Origin: Terfezia claveryi
Lineage: Eukaryota > Ascomycota > Pezizomycetes > Pezizales > Pezizaceae
Assembly (NCBI GenBank): GCA_015179025.1
Contig: WHUX01000016.1
Location: 496,001-560,000 of the forward strand
Reading direction: 5' to 3'
DNA: 64,000 bases
This document shows, one piece after another, positions 1-10,700 of the stretch; position 1 is the stretch's first letter, and each line of letters starts with the position of its first letter. The position numbers were made by a program, and so were the translations under genes. The notes under the pieces are model-generated. The model worked only from the letters and a program-made list of their open reading frames with translations, had not been told where the DNA came from and searched no databases.

Positions 1-536
1 CACTACATATCAATTACTGTGCGGGCTTTGGTATCTCGAAAGAGGAATTGGAAAAAGGGATGGAGCACCAAGGTTGTTCTTATTTTCTCAACGCCACCTA
101 TATTCTCACTAACCACAATGCCAGCATGCACTGCCTATACCAGATTCGTTCTTGATACTGGTGTCAAAGGCACCCATCTCCATCTCCAGGTAGCAATGTT
201 ACCCTGTTTACTGGGATATTTCGCCATTGCAAATCGGTTGTATACATCCCGGATGATTCGAACGACGGAAGAAGGTAATATATACTACAAGTGGATTCAG
301 AACTATGTTGCCGAGGATTATCGGGAAGCGGTAGTTAATGGGAAACAGCTATTGGAAAAGGCAGTGGAGGGTATAGGAAGCGTGACACTAGAAGAATTGG
401 TAGAGGTATTTGCAGTAGCTTGTAAGGTAAGATTTAATTCTATTTCGCCTCGCGATTCTTTATTCTGCATTTCTTGCTGATTCACTGAGCGCTGCAGATG
501 GAGACGGGTTTCTGGGAGATGGGGATGAGGGGGTAA
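1..536 (+). CDS. TenA/THI20-type thiamine metabolism protein, C-terminal part (5' end outside window)
   Basis: The spliced product matches the TenA/THI-4 domain found alone or at the C terminus of fungal THI20-type HMP(-P) kinase/thiaminase II proteins, which salvage or make the pyrimidine half of thiamine in the cytosol. Three exons can be read: 3-72 (frame giving HINYCAGFGISKEEL), 125-426 (ACTAYTRFVLD, then LPCLLGYFAIANRL, then YYKWIQNYVAEDY) and 498-533 (METGFWEMGMRG) followed by TAA at 534-536. The introns are 73-124 (52 nt) and 427-497 (71 nt), both GT-AG and both restoring frame. Cys of ACTAY and the ETxFWxMG end are family hallmarks. The N-terminal kinase domain, if there is one, lies left of the window, so a stand-alone TenA cannot be excluded. 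Confidence 0.8.
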
Positions 537-1519
537 CCGACTGAGTCCTTTGATGTCATGAAGTAGAATAAACGCACTCTTGGTACTAAACAGTTGGCAG
601 GGGCAGAAACTATACGTGGTATTTGAGACTTGAATCTGCCTAAGTTAATGATCACATTCGATATTGCTGAGATTCATCTCTAATCGTTCTGAATTGCGGT
701 TCAATTATGAAATTATGACAATTATTGTGCATATCTCGAGACAGAGATCACAACTAACTACCATACCAAAGAACGCCATTCCGATAGTCCCATTCCTGCA
801 ACTAGATAGACTAGCCCATTCAGGTGGGTGACGAGACTACCATTCCACCACGAGACTAACCATTCGGTAATTACGACTCCTAGTGCCGCAGGAGTGATAT
901 ATTCTTTAGCTTGTCGTTATACCGGAAGAACCCTATTATAAAGTGAGTTTACTTCCCTATTATTTCGGTACTCCAGATTGATTACGCATTCATCTATCCA
1001 CTTGTCCTGGGTTCTATAATCTCTGGTAACGATATTTAGTAGTAATTATCCCCATTTGCGTTAAAGGAAAATTTACTTGTGGACTCGATAGTAGATAGAA
1101 ACGGGTGACTTTCTTTATAGCAGTAATACCCTACAATTGGTCTTCGGAACACTGGTTACCCTGGAGCCTCACACTTGTTACCCTGAAGTCTCATCCTACA
1201 GTTAGGCTGTAACGTACCGATACCCCCCACCGCCGTGAACACCCTGATTTTAGTATCTTGGCCACCTCCCCATTGGTTTTGTTCCAAACTCAGTACGTAC
1301 AGATGACCGACAAATGTCATGGGCCACCCTGGCCGTTGCAACCTACTTATCGGCACGGAGTAGGTAACATTCTTCAACCACAACATGCCGACCGATCAAG
1401 ATACAAGAAAGAGACGTGAATGCAAAACAGTAGAGAGTATGGGTCATTGAATCCAATGCCCAAGGATTCCCCCAGCGTGTGATTGCCAAAAAAAAAAAAA
1501 AAAGAATTCCCCCGCAGTA
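537..1519. other. intergenic, no gene seen
   Basis: No coding stretch with recognisable composition or splice structure. It follows the thiamine gene and leads into transposon debris. Short reading frames at 1156-1552 start without conserved content and are interrupted by a poly-A run near 1488-1503. Confidence 0.5.
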
Positions 1520-2420
1520 CAGTACAACGAGTGATTCAAGAATGGAATGCACAGAAATAATTTAAGGCAGATTTACGTAGCGGTCGCCCTACAACTTTAA
1601 GTTTGCGGGATAAGAGCCATTTATACCGGCTCTCAGACCCAGATCTCCATGCCTCAAGAAGCGAAATAACGGCACAGCAGGTCGAATTTTAAGAGCTAGT
1701 GGCCGCCCGGTCAGATATGCACGCAAGAAATCACATATATCTACACCTAGTCGACAAAAAAGGGTTTCTTAGGTACATAGCTGATTGATATCTAACCATT
1801 GTCAATAATGGCGGAAAAGCTTTGCCTAAATGTTTCATGCCAAGGTATGAACTAACCTTATTAGGTCAACATCCTCGAGTCCGCTGACCTCCAAATTCAG
1901 AATATGATAAATGATTCATTGCTCCAGCATTTTAGATGCACGTACATCAGTTATGTTTTTGGGGTGCAGTTGGGTATGGATATCATTCACCTTTAATTCC
2001 AATTCGAAAGCAAACCGCAGCCGAGAGAACACATGTCATGATAATGACCGATTCGGTTTGAACTCCAAGCACTATTGTGAAGAGGTTCTAGGACCATATC
2101 TACTACCAACAATTTATCAATTTGAATCATTAGAAGTGATAGAAGATGTAGCTCCAAGTCATACATCTAAGTTTTTTCACTTATACCACTTGCAACATGG
2201 GGATTCACAGACTGTCTTGGCCAGCGAGTTTACCAGATCTCAACCTCATTAAAAATAATTGGGGTCTGTTAAAAAACAATCCCCGCAGGCAATGGAGAAA
2301 TTCTTACAACCATCCGCATGTTGAACGGGATTTGATTGTTACAGCACAAAAATTGGGGGAACTTACCCTAGAATCGCATATATACATAACTGGTTTGACT
2401 TTCAGTGGTGTGCCCACTCA
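1520..2420 (+). pseudogene. Tc1/mariner-type transposase remnant
   Basis: Translation in shifting frames gives pieces of a Tc1-like transposase in the correct order. There is a helix-turn-helix linker with SGRPTTLSLRD (about 1575-1610), a WGAVGYGYHSPLIPI-like stretch around the second catalytic strand (about 1960-2010), a DVAPSHTSK block (about 2145-2172) and the C-terminal WPASLPDLNLIKNNWGLLK block (2218-2273). The last corresponds to the family motif WPA-SPDLNPIEN-W, in which the final acidic residue is catalytic; here it is replaced (IKNNW). At least three frame changes and several stops show the copy is dead. Terminal inverted repeats were not identified. Confidence 0.7.
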
Positions 2421-2559
2421 ACCGGTGAAGGGACTTCAAAGCATGTATCTATCGTATTCGATTTGGGTTTCTAGTATATCTCTTTTACTACTTTTATGAC
2501 GGGCCTTGAAGTGCGCATCCCGCTATCGCCAAGAATAAGAACCATCTCAGAGTAAGAAC

Positions 2560-3060
2560 GGAAGTACCTACGCTGTAGTGGCTCAGATTGTTGCATATTT
2601 AAGCCGCTTATTCAGCGACTCCCACCATATGCTTTCATAGCATTTCCATCCAGAGTAAATTCTGGCGGATAAGGCTTATGCACTTGAAAGGCATGTAATT
2701 ACGCCACTTCAGGAGCCCGGCAAGGCAGTCTCCTAATACAGCATTTAATTATGAGCTCTCTATACCAGGAGTCAAAGTGGAGCACGCCTTTGGAGTGCTC
2801 AAAGCACGGTGGCCTACCCTATATGAGATACTACTAGTACGTATTGGTACAGATAAGGAAGAAGGGCATAGACGAGTACACAATTGGACAATGACCTGTA
2901 TAGCTCTTCATAACGCTCTGAATATCATGCGGGATGATGAGATTTGGTAACAAGGAGAAATCGAACATCAAGAAGCAACAAATAACAGAGGAAATGATAA
3001 TAGAGAAGAGTCAAATGCAGAGGCCAAACAAGCGAGAATTACACGTTGAACCGAGCTCCG
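2560..3060 (+). pseudogene. PIF/Harbinger transposase (DDE_Tnp_4) remnant
   Basis: Frames give, in order, a stretch around LFSDSHHML, then ILADKAYALERHVITPLQEP (about 2660-2718), then after a frameshift VKVEHAFGVLKARWPTLYE (about 2773-2829) and WTMTCIALHNALN (about 2886-2925). DKAY and EHAFGVLK-RW are the signature of the Harbinger DDE nuclease, the Glu of EHAFG being the third catalytic residue. A frameshift around 2726 and in-frame stops inactivate it. It lies directly downstream of the Tc1 relic, so one element probably landed near or in the other. Confidence 0.72.
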
Positions 3061-3086
3061 CAATCTCACAAACTTGCTAACCTCTC

Positions 3087-4184
3087 TCAAGATCCATCTC
3101 CGCGAGCAAATGCACCTCCGCTGCCAGATCCACCTCGACTAGCAGCAAGTATATCCTCTGTTAAACGAGCAAATATCTCCATCTGTTTTACCTGTGAATC
3201 TGCCTGAATCTGAGCAATCTCCAATTCAGCCTCTTTATCACCTTTGATTATCCTCAAACCGAGCTCTTGTTGTGCAACTTGCTTATCCTTAAAAGCTCGC
3301 TTCAATACTGTACTAAGATCGTGCTTTCTGAACGCTTTCGTTGAGAAAGGGGTGCAGGAGTTGAACGTTGAGCTGGTGTGCCTCTTTGTGAGGTTGGCTC
3401 AGAGGGCGTTTGAGATTCTGGCTTGGGGGGTGTTAGGGATGCTATCTTGGAGGGCACTTGAGATGCAAGCTCAGAGGATGCTAGATCGGACGGTGGAGAT
3501 CCTAGAGATTCTGTGCGCAGAATAAATGGACAAATTCGGACATGATCTCCACACCAACTGCCAGAAGAAAGGGCATCTCTGCTCCAATATCTCATTCATA
3601 GACTTTAGACCTGATCCCCCATCCTGAACGTTTTCATTGCTTTCGCATCCTTCCAAGCACTCTTGATATTGCTCATTTCTCCTGAAATTCTTTTCACCAT
3701 AATGTGCTCCTCATTAGCAAAACCTATTCCTTTGCCTCCTTGTGCCATACAGCCTGCTTGCCTCGCAGTAGCTCCTGATTGTCCTCCGTCCCGCTCAGCG
3801 CTCTCATCCATGGTTGGGGGATATTCACAAAGCTGTATTCACTATGTTTATGGTAGTTGTGTTGTTCGGTGTATTTGAGCTGCCATATTTGTAATGTGTT
3901 TCTATAAACTTGGAACTTCACTAGAACTTTCAGCCAGTGGTTGCCAAGGGCCAAGGTGTGACAGTTTCCAAACCTGACTTACTTGGCGACGCTACACTAG
4001 AGAGGAATAGGAAACTAAACCAGACTAGGTAGAGAGGGATAGTCGTTGGCACAAAGAGGGAAACATAACTTTTGCAGAATTCCTCCAATGTCATCTCTCC
4101 AGGCCGCTGCCCTTGAACCTGTCGAACTTGATATATCTGCCATTTTTCCAAGGTAGTACGCCCATATCGGCGGTGAGGAGGCAT
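3087..4184 (-). pseudogene. possible second (DNA-binding/accessory) ORF of the Harbinger element, fragmented
   Basis: Minus-strand fragments follow each other from 4184 to 3087: a start region (MPPHRRYGRTTLEKWQIY), a block ending near 3724, one with FANEEHIMVKRISGEMSN (about 3680-3735), a Ser/Pro/Thr-rich linker with repeated SQ-P-E motifs (3302-3595) and a charged C terminus KRAFKDKQVAQQELGLRIIK (about 3240-3300). Convergent placement beside the transposase is the usual two-gene Harbinger layout, whose partner protein is Myb/MADF/NAM-like. No domain is clear enough to name, and frameshifts break it. The link to Harbinger is inference from position. Confidence 0.35.
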
Positions 4185-4287
4185 GTTGCAATATTATCGA
4201 GCTGAAGTAGAGAGAACACAGATTGACTATATCCTATCTTTTTTACTTCGCACTTCTCCCTTTACCCTCGCAGACACGTGACATCTT

Positions 4288-4362
4288 GTTATAGCGAAAC
4301 CTGGCTATAACGAAGGAAAGGAGTCGGAATCTTGGCATTCGTTATAGCCAGGTTTGCCTGTA
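4288..4362. repeat. inverted repeat resembling a pogo-like transposon end
   Basis: CCTGGCTATAACGAA (4300-4314) is perfectly inverted as TTCGTTATAGCCAGG (4338-4352). The right arm continues into AGGTTTGCCTGTA (4350-4362), the same terminal 13-mer that ends the pogo-like element at 23785. It is therefore probably a solo end or a small non-autonomous derivative of that family. Confidence 0.6.
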
Positions 4363-4379
4363 ATGAATCAAGCGATCAT

Positions 4380-7024
4380 TGCTTATTTAGGAGCTGAGAG
4401 CCCGTGCAAGAACCAATAGCACGAGAGCACCATTACCCTGAAGTCAAGGCAATTACAACTCTCCAGACTACCTATAACACATGTATTACGCAACCAAAGA
4501 TATACATCGATGAAGAGCAACTCGAGCCAAAGGGGGACTGGAAATGGCTTTTTCATAATGCTCAGTTGGTACAGCAAGTGCCTGGTCGATAGCCTACGGT
4601 AAACCCCAAGGGTTGCCCTGTCTAAGGGCAATGTGTCCTGTCTCATGTGCCAACGGTCAGTGCGTCTCTTCTGGGTTAATAAATATATGTGAATACGAGG
4701 AATAATGAATTTCTGTAGACACTCAGGTTCAAGATTTCGGATCAAAGAGAGAAAGTGGAATCGTAAGCAGCAAGGCGATAGAAGCCTATCGTCAGATCTA
4801 AAGGATGGTTATGGGACTAGGTAGCGTGAAAGCACATGGTGTGAAGAAGTCAACACTAGGAAATAGAATATGTGGAAAGACCCAACGGTCCTGGACTGAG
4901 TAAGCTCAAAGGAGGCAAAGCGCGTTGCAAAGGCTGGGTCAAAACTCTCGACCCTGAGCACTTGCCGGCCGAGTCCTAATATGCTCTAGTCGCTCGCGTC
5001 CCATCGAGCAGTTTATGCCATCACTTGCTGTAAGTGCTCAAAGCCTATTTGCAAGGAGCCGCAAAGACATAGGTCTCGAGCCTGGGTATGGAGAGCAATG
5101 TCCCAGCGGTTTCAAATATTTGAGGAACCCCAGTTTCTATATATCGTTCCCACGATCAAACTTTGGACAGTACAAGATTCCTATTGTGAAGGCAACCAAA
5201 GAGGTGCTTGGTGCACTTAGGCCTGGATATTGGAAATAATATATGGCAATGGTTGGCGTTGCCAGGAATATGGCAACAGATCCATTGAACAGGTACCGTC
5301 TGACAGTGCACTCTATGTACTAAAAGTACTGCTCTTCCCACTTTAACTAAGATCAATATTACTCTCTTATCTGCGCACGTTCCATAGCATACCTTTTTGG
5401 ACACCATTGTATGTGTAACATTGCCCTGCTGCAACTGATTCGACGTGCAAGCATTCCGCTTGATAACTGAAAAAATCTTTTGCCTAATCTTTTCTCCCGA
5501 ATAGTCCATGCACATTCATGCCTTGAGATACATGAGACAATTGGTAAGTGACAGGTTAAAATTCCCACCGATCTCCCGAGATAATAACCTTTTGTGTGTT
5601 AGGGTTCTGATATTAGATCGATGTGTTTAGTGCCCTAATGGGTAGGCAACGCTGTTTCACAACGTGGGAAGGCAGGGTACACACGGCTCGAGCCGTCAGT
5701 TCTCGTGAAACCCAAGATTGCGGGGATGAATTCTCCGGCTTAAGGTCAGTGATCAACTGCCAATTGAAATACCCTAAGATTGATAGATACATGACACCTC
5801 ATGAGCCGTTATTTGCGGCAAAATGTTGAGCCCGCTGAAGGCCACACAACACAAGGTAAGAGCAAACCGTCTCGGTTGCCACCCCTTGGACCCAGGACTT
5901 CAAATTAAGACTTGAAAGTGGGGAATATGCATTCGCTTCTGAGACAAAGCGGGTAACCAAACCGGAAGCAACTCCGATCTGAACCTCCCCTGGACATTGG
6001 GCAATGAAGGTGGAGAATGCACCAGAAGACTGGGTTAGGCATTTTCGAGGTCAGCGGGGTAAGTAGACCCGCTGAAATCATAATTGGTCGAGCCCACACG
6101 TGCAGATGTGCTGAATTTTATGTACTAGTATATATACAGAAGAGTATACGCAAAACCCTGCTGCGCATGCTTTATGGTAACCTACTACTGAAGGTAAGTA
6201 AGTGGGGAGAAATCCTCCTTAGGCTAAATATATATCTTATCGTCCCATTGGAGGTGAAGCAGTCCATCTGAGACTTTGCTTAAAAGACTGATTAATCACA
6301 TAACATATGTGGCAGCCAGAATCAATTAGCCCTGGTACTGTACATATGCATGGAGCATGACGAATTGAGATTAAGCAGAGTGTCGACCCAATCAGAGAAC
6401 TATACCTATGATAGTTGTACCTCATTATCTGAGATTGAAGTCATTCTCGGTACTACTTAGAATATGTATATCCAATTAAGTATCTCCAACCGTTGTCTCA
6501 CAAGCTCCCTTTTCACCCTAGTATGAAGTAGCTACATCGAGCAAGGGCAACAGAAGAGCCTCCAAACAAGCTGAAGTTCAAAGATCGACAAATTTCAATC
6601 GGCACTCACCATTAGTCTTTGCCCTTTGTCATTTGTTACACCAAAGAATGCCAACTTTGCGAAAATAACTAAAATCCACCAACACCATGCATCAATTTCA
6701 CCCAAAGATCTAAGGTTTAGTTACTATCAAGGTATCAAACCTCATTCTCTTTAAAAATGCCCTCCATGGAAAATCCCGAAGTTTGAGGAGTGGCTTGCCT
6801 TCCCATTAAAAATTTGAAGGACAAAACCATGCAAATAATTATGCCTTCCCAATATTTTAAGGCTACCGGCGGCCGATCCAGCCTACGAAGTTAAGGAAAG
6901 GGACGAAATGGGTATTGTTACCCTCACGATCAAAAGGAAATTTTGGTTTAGTGTTCTATCGTTGTCAGCCAGCGCTTCTAATCTAGCTAGTGAAGTAAAA
7001 TTTTATGTACTAGAGAAACACGAC
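4380..7024. other. intergenic, no supportable gene
   Basis: Only short frames without recognisable domains are present (for example 4404-4592 and 5015-5239). The composition is AT-leaning. Part of this stretch may be eroded repeat sequence but no family could be named. Confidence 0.45.
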
Positions 7025-7029
7025 GGATA
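7025..7029. repeat. target-site duplication GGATA (left copy)
   Basis: The same five bases follow the right LTR at 12411-12415. A 5-bp duplication is the expected size for a copia integrase. Confidence 0.9.
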
Positions 7030-7176
7030 TGATAGAACGTCTTATTCCTTATCCTCATGATCCTTCTCCAAGATCATGTTCACGTATATCTACATCATGC
7101 CAAGCCCGCCAGCCTAGTCGGCTCTGCCATATACAGTACATGTGCCGCTGCCATTGCTGTACATGTGGTACTAACA
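7030..7176 (-). repeat. 3' LTR of the copia element
   Basis: This 147-bp repeat starts TGATAGAACG and ends GTACTAACA on the plus strand, matching 12264-12410 at every position I compared. It holds a short hairpin (CATGATC / GATCATG, about 7058-7080) and a repeated GTACATGTG. Very short LTRs of this size are seen in compact copia families. Confidence 0.95.
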
Positions 7177-7185
7177 CCTCCCCTC
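7177..7185 (-). other. polypurine tract of the copia element
   Basis: On the minus strand GAGGGGAGG abuts the 3' LTR, the expected position and composition of the plus-strand primer for reverse transcription. Confidence 0.8.
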
Positions 7186-7331
7186 GGGCGCATGATGAAG
7201 TGAAGGCAGAAAGAGAGAAAGAAAGAAAAAAAATAGTGAAACAACAAAAAAAAATAAAAGAAAGAGGTAACAATTCGCATTCCTCCCCTGTTTCCTATGT
7301 TCCTACGATTCTGCCTTCCAATCTCTTTTTT

Positions 7332-7704
7332 AGGTCATTATTTAGGGACCAAGGAGCGAATAATATACCCCACACCCTCCAATCTGCATATTGTCAGATT
7401 AGGATTATTTTAGGTCATTAGGGACCACGGAGCGAATAACATACCCCACACCCTCCAATCTGCATTTTATATTGTCAGATTAGGATTATTTTTAGGTCAT
7501 TAGGGACCACGGAGCGAATAACATACCCCACACCCTCCAATCTGCATTTTATATTGTCAGATTAGGATTATTTTAGGTCATTTAGGGACCACGGAGCGAA
7601 TAACATACCCCACACCCTCCAATCTGCATTTTATATTGTCAGATTAGGATTGTTTTTTTTTTTTAGGTCATTCAGGACCAGGGAGCGAATAACATACCCC
7701 ACAC
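7332..7704. repeat. tandem repeat inside the copia 3' untranslated region
   Basis: Four complete copies of an 80-90-bp unit begin at 7332, 7412, 7494 and 7575, with a fifth partial copy 7665-7704. Each copy starts AGGTCATT and contains GGAGCGAATAA, ATACCCCACACCCTCCAATC and TCAGATTAGGATT. Copies differ by small indels and by the length of a T run. The array sits between the gag-pol stop codon (7713) and the polypurine tract. Confidence 0.93.
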
Positions 7705-7712
7705 TGATTTGT

Positions 7713-10700
7713 TCATGTACAGAATGTTTTTGGGAGAGGAATACCTTCATCCACATAGTGAGATTCCCTCTTTATATGTAGGTATAGTTGATTGCGAGAG
7801 GGGAAAACTCCGTAACATAGTCCACATTGATGATATTGTGATGCTTTAAACCATAAGCCCATTGATTTTGCGTGACGCTCATGTGGTTCTCGAGGTAGAG
7901 CTTTTGTAAGAGCATCTGCTACCATGTCTTTTGTAGCAATGTATTCGATTAAGCATTGTCCGGATTCGACCATATGAGTGATAAATCGTTCTCTCGCATG
8001 TATATGTTTTGTACGAGGCCGGTATTCGCTATGTTTTGCTAGTGCAAGGGCTCCCTTGTTGTCACCGTATAGAATAGGAGTTTTTTCCGGAAGTTTTAGG
8101 TTTTCCAAGAATCCCATAATCCATATTAGCTCTCTCGCAGCTTCTGTACCGGCAATGAATTCTGCTTCTGTTGAGCTTAGAGCTACCAGGCCTTGTCGTT
8201 TAGAACACCAAGAGATTAGAGTCCTATGTAAGAAGAATACATATGCTCCAGTAGATTTGCGGGATGCAGTACAGTCCAAGAAAGAGGCATCAAAGTATCC
8301 TATCAAGGATGTTGGGATAGGTGTAGGGTTCCTTGGTATATGAGATTTTCCAAGAGTCAGGTATACAGAGTTGTGAGATCGTAGGTAGCGTAATATTCTC
8401 ATTATACCTGCCCAGTGTCGTTGAGTAGGTTTTGAGGAGAATTGGGCTAATTTCGTTACCGCATAACTGATATCAGGTCTCGTACCTACCATTAGATACA
8501 TCAGTCTGCCAATTGCCCTTTGATATACCCGAGTCTCCGATAAATCCAATATAGTATCGTCAGCCTCTTCTTCCCATTTTTCTTTGGGGTCCATTGGTAT
8601 AGAGACAGGTATAGCGTTGGACATATGAAATTCTTCCAGGATTTCATGGACATATTGGGCTTGATCGATGTATAACCTCCGTTCTTGTCGGTTTCGAGTT
8701 ACCATCATTCCAATGTATCTAGATACAGGACCAAGGTCTTTGAATTTGTATTTGTTGGAGATCTTCTCTTTTGTCTCCGTTGTCTCAGCCTTATTTCCTA
8801 CAATTAAGATATCGTCAACATGTCCTAAGATGAAGAGGAGTTGGCGGATCCATAGTGCTTGATCAGAGTTAAAACGCTTCAAACCGATTTGAGCCAGAAA
8901 TTCACTCAGGTCTTCCCACCATGCTCTTGCAGATTGTTTGAGGCCATATATTGATTTTAGCATTAGGCATACCATCCCTGGATTGTTGGTGTCTTCATAT
9001 CCTTCTGGTTGGGCCATATATATAAGGAAGTCTTTTAGGAGGCCATTTAGGAAAGCTGAAACAAAATCTCCTTGTTCAATTTCCCAATCGTTGAGTGCTG
9101 CTAGGTGGAGGATAATCCGCAATGAGATGAATCGGATAACTGGAGCATATGTCTCATTATAATTGACGCCTTTTGTCTGGGAGTCTCCCCGTGCTACCAA
9201 ACGAGCTTTAAAGCGCTGAATAGTAGGTACCTCCCCTGGTTGTAGCTGTTCTTCTGCTGTTTTGATCGCAAAAACCCATTTGTTTTTGATGACAAGTGTA
9301 CCTTCGGGAGGTGCAACTAGTTGCCATGTTTGGTTGTTGATTAGGGAAGCATATTCTTCGTCACATGCTTTCTTCCAGTTATCAGCTTGAGGTGATTTCA
9401 TGGCTGCCTTATAACTTAGGGGAATCTTGAAATTAAACTTGATTGTTGGGTTCAAGATTGTTTTTAGTTGTAGGTGGGCATCATATGGTATATGGTTCAC
9501 ATCCATTGGGATCCTTTGTATGTGGTCATCGTAACCGGGTAGTTGTTGTTGTAGATTTTGGGCCACTAGGGAATGGAGATAGGTTGTCATTGCCTGATGG
9601 TGAGCTTCGTCCAGTTCAACCTGTTCTATAATCTCATCATCATTATCGAATGTATCATCTAGTGGTTCTCCAAGAATGTTTTTTCCCAGTGGTAAACCTC
9701 CTTTTGAGAACTTCTCATGTCCAAGAATTTCTTCAAAGAATATTGCATCTCGGCATTTTATCATTGCGTTGCCGTCAATATCGAAGAGTCGAAACATGTT
9801 CTCTGTGTCATAATATCCCATAAGCATACATTCCTTACTGTGTGACTCCAATTTTTTTTTTTTCTTATCTGGGATATGTGCATATACTCTGCATCCCCAG
9901 ATACGGGTATGGCCGAGGTAAAGTTTGACACCATACAAAGCTTCATAAGGTGTCATTTTGAGGTTTAGCCCTTTTGCTTTTGTAGGTGTCCGATTATCTA
10001 GGTACGTAGCACAGAGCACGGCCTGACCCCAGAAATCTAGTCGTAGATTTGCACAATTGAGCATAGCGGATGCTGAGTGAATTATGATACGGTGATATAC
10101 CTCTGCATCTCCATTCATTTCGGAGCTATATGGTTGTGTTGTGACTTGTTGTATACCTTGATCTTTTAACCATAATTGGAATTCGGTATCCAACCACTCT
10201 CCGCCTCCATCAGTATGAAGACACTTGACTTTGCAATCAAATTGTCTCTCTACTTGGGCCTTCCATTCTCTAAAGATTTTTGCTGCTTCTCCTTTTTTCT
10301 TCAACAGGTATATCCATTTGTATCGGGACTTGCCACAAACCATGAGACAAGTATACTTGTGGCCCCAAAAATCAGCAACATGCATAGGTCCACACAAATC
10401 TGCATAGATAATCTCCAAATTAGCTTTTGGAAACTTGCCCGGCATGCGTGAAATTTGACGTCGTTGATGTGCTTTAACACAGTCATCACAATTTAGCTTG
10501 TTTTTCCTAGGTTCCCCAAATTCAACGCCATCTGCAAGCTTAGGGACTAGGGATAGGTATTTTTTATTGATGTGACCTAGTCTTCGATGCCATGTATCTA
10601 GCTGTTGAGTATCCGTTCGATATTTTGCTGTATAGGAGTTTTGGATCGGTTTTGCAGTGAGGGGTTGAATTCTGTCTGGGAATGACGTTATTTTTAGGAT

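Noticed and set aside
6040..6090. short similarity to the start of large-subunit rRNA (ACCCGCTGAA)
   Set aside because: Only about ten bases match; flanks do not resemble 5.8S, ITS or LSU.
7332..7704. CRISPR-like appearance of regular repeats
   Set aside because: Units are contiguous tandem repeats without unique spacers and lie inside a retrotransposon in a eukaryotic genome.
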